This document shows, one piece after another, positions 7,761 to 9,981 of a stretch of DNA of 9,981 nucleotides (positions are counted from its first letter, which is position 1; every line of letters begins with the position of its first letter). The notes below the pieces were generated by a model, which was not told the DNA's origin, did no database searches, and saw only the letters and a program-made list of their open reading frames with translations. The stretch is from assembly GCA_020630355.1 (NCBI GenBank), contig JAHDBO010000054.1:1-9981 (forward strand). The letters are read 5' to 3'. The DNA comes from Saprospiraceae bacterium (GTDB taxonomy: Bacteria > Bacteroidota > Bacteroidia > Chitinophagales > Saprospiraceae). The translations under genes were made by a program, and so were the position numbers.

Positions 7761-9326
7761 GTGAAGAATAAATACTGGATAAAAATTGCGGTGTCTTTAC
7801 TAACCCTCTTCTTATTTTTGGTTCTAGGCAATGTTGTATTGTCGGACTATGTCCGGCGGCAAATATTGAAAACGGTTCGGCTATTAAATACCGTTGAAAT
7901 TGAGGGCGTACAAGTAAGCATCGCAGCAGGCAGTATATCCTTTTCGGACATCAATTTCATAGGTGAGAACGGCTCCGTTGAACTGAATTCTTCTTCTGTT
8001 GAATTAAGTGGTATTAATTGGTCTAAACTGTATTATGAGGGTTTTTTGGAGATGGACAAAATCCATTTAAAAGGCGTCGTAGGTGAAATTAGTGCCCCAC
8101 TTAACGCTGAACTCCCTAAAGAAGGGGCAAATCCAGACACCAGCATCGAAATTAGCAAAGTATCCGTAAAAAAAATATCCCTGACAGAAGCTAATATAAC
8201 TTATCAAGAGCTAAACGGTTCTCGGTTTCGAGCCAATGGTATCAACCTGAATATAAGTCAGTTCCGATTACCAATCGGCTCGCCTATTGACTCTGTCTCC
8301 TTCGAAGATATTGCTCTTTCAATGCGAGACGGGGAATGGCAAAAAGGAGGCAATATGCACCGCTGGCAATGGAAAGGCATCAATGCCAACCAAAAAAAAG
8401 CCTCACTATTAATTCAAGGGCTTCAATTGATTCCTTTGCACAGTGAAAAGGATTGGATCAACCACATTCCGTATAGATTGGATAGACTAGAAGCGAAGTT
8501 CCCGCAGATAGAGTTAATAGGATTTGACATGGAGGCTTTGTTAAAGAAAAATGCTTTCTTCTCTGATACTATGGTCGTAGATAACGTGAACCTTCACGTC
8601 TTGATAGAAGAAAGAAAAGACCTATGTGAAAGTTGCTATAAGCCTTTTTTGAATGAGTTGATAATGCAATCAGGGCTTCCTCTTGATATTAAAATTCTTA
8701 AAATCAAAAGAAGTTTGATAGCACTTTCGCTCAATACATCAAAAAAATTAGATGTACTCGATATCGGGTTCAAGAATATATACGCTACGTTGTCAAACAT
8801 TACAAACCTAGAAAAAAAGGTAGCTAAAAACCCACAAATGCAGATTGAAGTGCAGGCTGTTTTTGCCCAAGAATCTTCTTTGAAAGCGCGAATTAACCTC
8901 TGTCTCAGTTGCTCTGATTATTCCTATGGCGTCCAAGGTGTCCTAGGGCGGACTTATCTGCCAGATTTGAATGGCAGATTTGGGTTCAAGCCCAATTTCA
9001 ACATAGCGTCTGGAAGTTTGGAGCGGATGACATTCGATTTCAATGGGAATAATTCTTACGTGAAGGGCGTTTTGGCAATGCAGTACGACAGTCTAAAAAT
9101 TGTGTTGTTGGATGAAAATAACGAAAGGAAAAAACTGCTTTCAAGTCTAATCAACTTAGGCTTGAGAAATGAAAGCAACACTAGGAAAGGTCAGGTCGAA
9201 GCAAAGTCGATCTACTACGAAAGAGACCGGCGTCGGTCTATTTTTCATCAATGGTGGGGCGCGATTCGCTCGGGTATCAAAGCAAGTATCTTGCCTCAAA
9301 TCTTTCAGTCGGAAGAAGGCGAGTAG
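7761..9326 (+). CDS. AsmA-like membrane-anchored periplasmic protein with two CxxC pairs
   Basis: This 521-residue protein has one N-terminal membrane helix at about residues 7-29, with the rest predicted in the periplasm. Residues about 40-115 resemble the AsmA/DUF748 N-terminal module (VQVSIAAGSISFSDINF, then strand repeats ending in an IHLKGVVGEI-type strand). The same module type opens the upstream TamB. The middle is strand-rich. The C-terminal stretch 434-515 looks like a conserved tail: a YDSLKIVLLD strand, then ERDRRRS at 487-493, WW at 498-499 and a SGIK segment. There is no DUF490 domain. The only four cysteines form CESC (289-292) and CLSC (381-384). GTG 7761 is chosen because an in-frame TAA lies at 7752, the helix begins immediately, and the next Met (near residue 98) would lose the anchor. 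It lies 12 bases after tamL on the same strand, so it is probably cotranscribed. AsmA-like proteins act in envelope lipid transport; a TAM-accessory role is inferred from the neighbours. The specific function is unknown. Confidence 0.8.
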   Translation: MKNKYWIKIAVSLLTLFLFLVLGNVVLSDYVRRQILKTVRLLNTVEIEGVQVSIAAGSISFSDINFIGENGSVELNSSSVELSGINWSKLYYEGFLEMDKIHLKGVVGEISAPLNAELPKEGANPDTSIEISKVSVKKISLTEANITYQELNGSRFRANGINLNISQFRLPIGSPIDSVSFEDIALSMRDGEWQKGGNMHRWQWKGINANQKKASLLIQGLQLIPLHSEKDWINHIPYRLDRLEAKFPQIELIGFDMEALLKKNAFFSDTMVVDNVNLHVLIEERKDLCESCYKPFLNELIMQSGLPLDIKILKIKRSLIALSLNTSKKLDVLDIGFKNIYATLSNITNLEKKVAKNPQMQIEVQAVFAQESSLKARINLCLSCSDYSYGVQGVLGRTYLPDLNGRFGFKPNFNIASGSLERMTFDFNGNNSYVKGVLAMQYDSLKIVLLDENNERKKLLSSLINLGLRNESNTRKGQVEAKSIYYERDRRRSIFHQWWGAIRSGIKASILPQIFQSEEGE

Positions 9327-9487
9327 AAAACTGTTGTAAAAGGTCGTTCATAGTTCTATCATGTTATTCATGTTTGAGCACTTACTTATATCCAGCATTA
9401 CCTAAATACAAACAACTTTAATTATTCAATAGGAGTTGTAGAGTGCAGCTGATTTTATCTTTAAAATAATGGTAATTGCTTACTTTT
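9327..9487. other. Intergenic spacer separating the TAM operon from the next gene
   Basis: This 161-base AT-rich gap follows the TAG of the AsmA-like gene. No GC-rich hairpin with a T-run is seen, so no intrinsic terminator can be placed. A promoter candidate in its distal half suggests that the next gene is transcribed separately. Confidence 0.5.
9436..9463 (+). promoter_or_regulatory. Candidate Bacteroidota-type promoter for the 3'-edge gene
   Basis: TTG at 9436-9438 is followed after 17 bases by TATCTTTA at 9456-9463. This matches the Bacteroidota -7 consensus TAnnTTTG at five of six defined positions, with spacing at the short end of the accepted range. Transcription would begin near 9470, giving a leader of about 18 bases before ATG 9488 or about 48 before ATG 9518. 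It is the better of the two promoter candidates in the window. Confidence 0.35.
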
Positions 9488-9981
9488 ATGAACACTTTAG
9501 TTTCATTCAAATTTCCAATGGCACATACTCTCAAAATCCCTTTCCAAAGTATCCATCTAAAAATGGAATCTGGTGTAACGGTAACCGTTCCTTTGATGGA
9601 TGATGAAGTGTTGATACCTGGGGCAAGGTCTGGGCGATTGGCGGAGTATTTTAGGTCGGCTTTCCAAAAAAAAGTAATAGACAAAGGCAATTACGCTACA
9701 ATTCTCAATCAGTACAATAAAGGTGATTTTCACCAAAGTAAAATCAATATCGATTTTCCTGCTGCCAAAGACAGGATGAGCTACCCTGCCTTTGAGCTGA
9801 GCTTTTTTTATTTATACAAAAAAGAATCAGAGGAAAATTACTGGGGAATTGTCCCGAGTATGGGCTTGGATGCGGTCGCAGAAAGTGAGGTGGAGCTACA
9901 AGTGCGATTGAAAGAGGCGGTATTGCTAGAATTTGCTAGGAATAGACGCTTGGCGGATGTGCGACATATCGTAGCGGTGGC
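9488..9981 (+). CDS. Unrecognised protein, N-terminal part (runs off the right edge)
   Basis: An open frame starts at ATG 9488 and continues to the last base of the window (164 complete codons), so it is incomplete at the 3' end. An in-frame TAA at 9473 limits the start. ATG 9518 (Met11, MAHTLKIPFQ) is a reasonable alternative, and neither start has a Shine-Dalgarno sequence. There is no signal peptide or membrane helix, so the product is probably cytoplasmic. Residues about 14-40 are strand-like, and 95-120 contain a YPAFELSFFYLY strand rich in aromatics. W119-GIVPSMGLDAV is followed by a charged helix with E-LQVRLKEAVLLEFARNRR (about 136-154). Composition and codon use look like real coding sequence and match the upstream genes. 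The Pro-x-x-Gly turn leading into a Leu/Glu/Arg helix loosely recalls N-terminal domains of some ClpB-like AAA+ ATPases, but no Walker motif is visible and I do not assign a family. Confidence 0.7.
   Translation, partial: MNTLVSFKFPMAHTLKIPFQSIHLKMESGVTVTVPLMDDEVLIPGARSGRLAEYFRSAFQKKVIDKGNYATILNQYNKGDFHQSKINIDFPAAKDRMSYPAFELSFFYLYKKESEENYWGIVPSMGLDAVAESEVELQVRLKEAVLLEFARNRRLADVRHIVAV

Noticed and set aside
9412..9439. Inverted repeat ACAACT/AGTTGT with a 16-base loop upstream of the right-edge gene
   Set aside because: A six-base arm with a long loop and no T-run is not a terminator. It overlaps the -33 element of the promoter candidate and could be an operator, but such repeats are common by chance.
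9418..9690. 90-codon reverse-strand ORF overlapping the right-edge gene
   Set aside because: The + strand frame from 9488 stays open to the window end with more natural protein composition. The reverse frame ends in the AT-rich spacer and shows no motif.

Overview
The window reads as chromosomal DNA of a member of the Bacteroidota, possibly of the Cytophagia/Flavobacteriia type. The reasons are a very long TamB followed directly by a lipoprotein member of the BamA/TamA superfamily (the TamL arrangement), weak Shine-Dalgarno sequences, AT-rich intergenic DNA, and candidate promoters that fit the Bacteroidota pattern (TTG, then TAnnTTTG) better than the E. coli one. The genus cannot be named from the sequence alone. 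All supported genes are on the + strand.

Layout. Positions 1-101 hold the tail of an open frame that enters from the left edge and stops after 32 codons. Positions 102-477 are AT-rich and contain no supported gene. Positions 478-5448 encode a 1656-residue TamB-family protein. Positions 5448-7748 encode a 766-residue TamL/BamA-like outer-membrane protein that overlaps tamB by one base (TAATG). Positions 7761-9326 encode a 521-residue AsmA-like, membrane-anchored protein that starts with GTG only 12 bases after tamL. A 161-base gap with a plausible promoter follows. From 9488 an unrecognised gene runs off the right edge.

How the genes work together. The first three genes look like one operon for moving material between the two membranes. 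TamB is predicted to be anchored in the inner membrane and to reach across the periplasm as a long beta-rich groove. Its C-terminal DUF490 domain should dock on the periplasmic POTRA domains of TamL, whose barrel sits in the outer membrane. In proteobacteria TamA/TamB affects outer-membrane protein assembly and phospholipid transport. The third gene has the same kind of N-terminus as TamB (one membrane helix, then an AsmA-like beta-rich module) but lacks the TamB C-terminal domain. Its only four cysteines form two CxxC pairs. It is the least ordinary part of the operon and could be an accessory factor of the TAM machinery; that role is inferred from position and fold type only.

The fourth gene appears to be a separate transcription unit. 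Its visible 164 residues contain no signal peptide and no motif that I can assign. No RNA genes, CRISPR arrays, insertion sequences or convincing terminators were seen.
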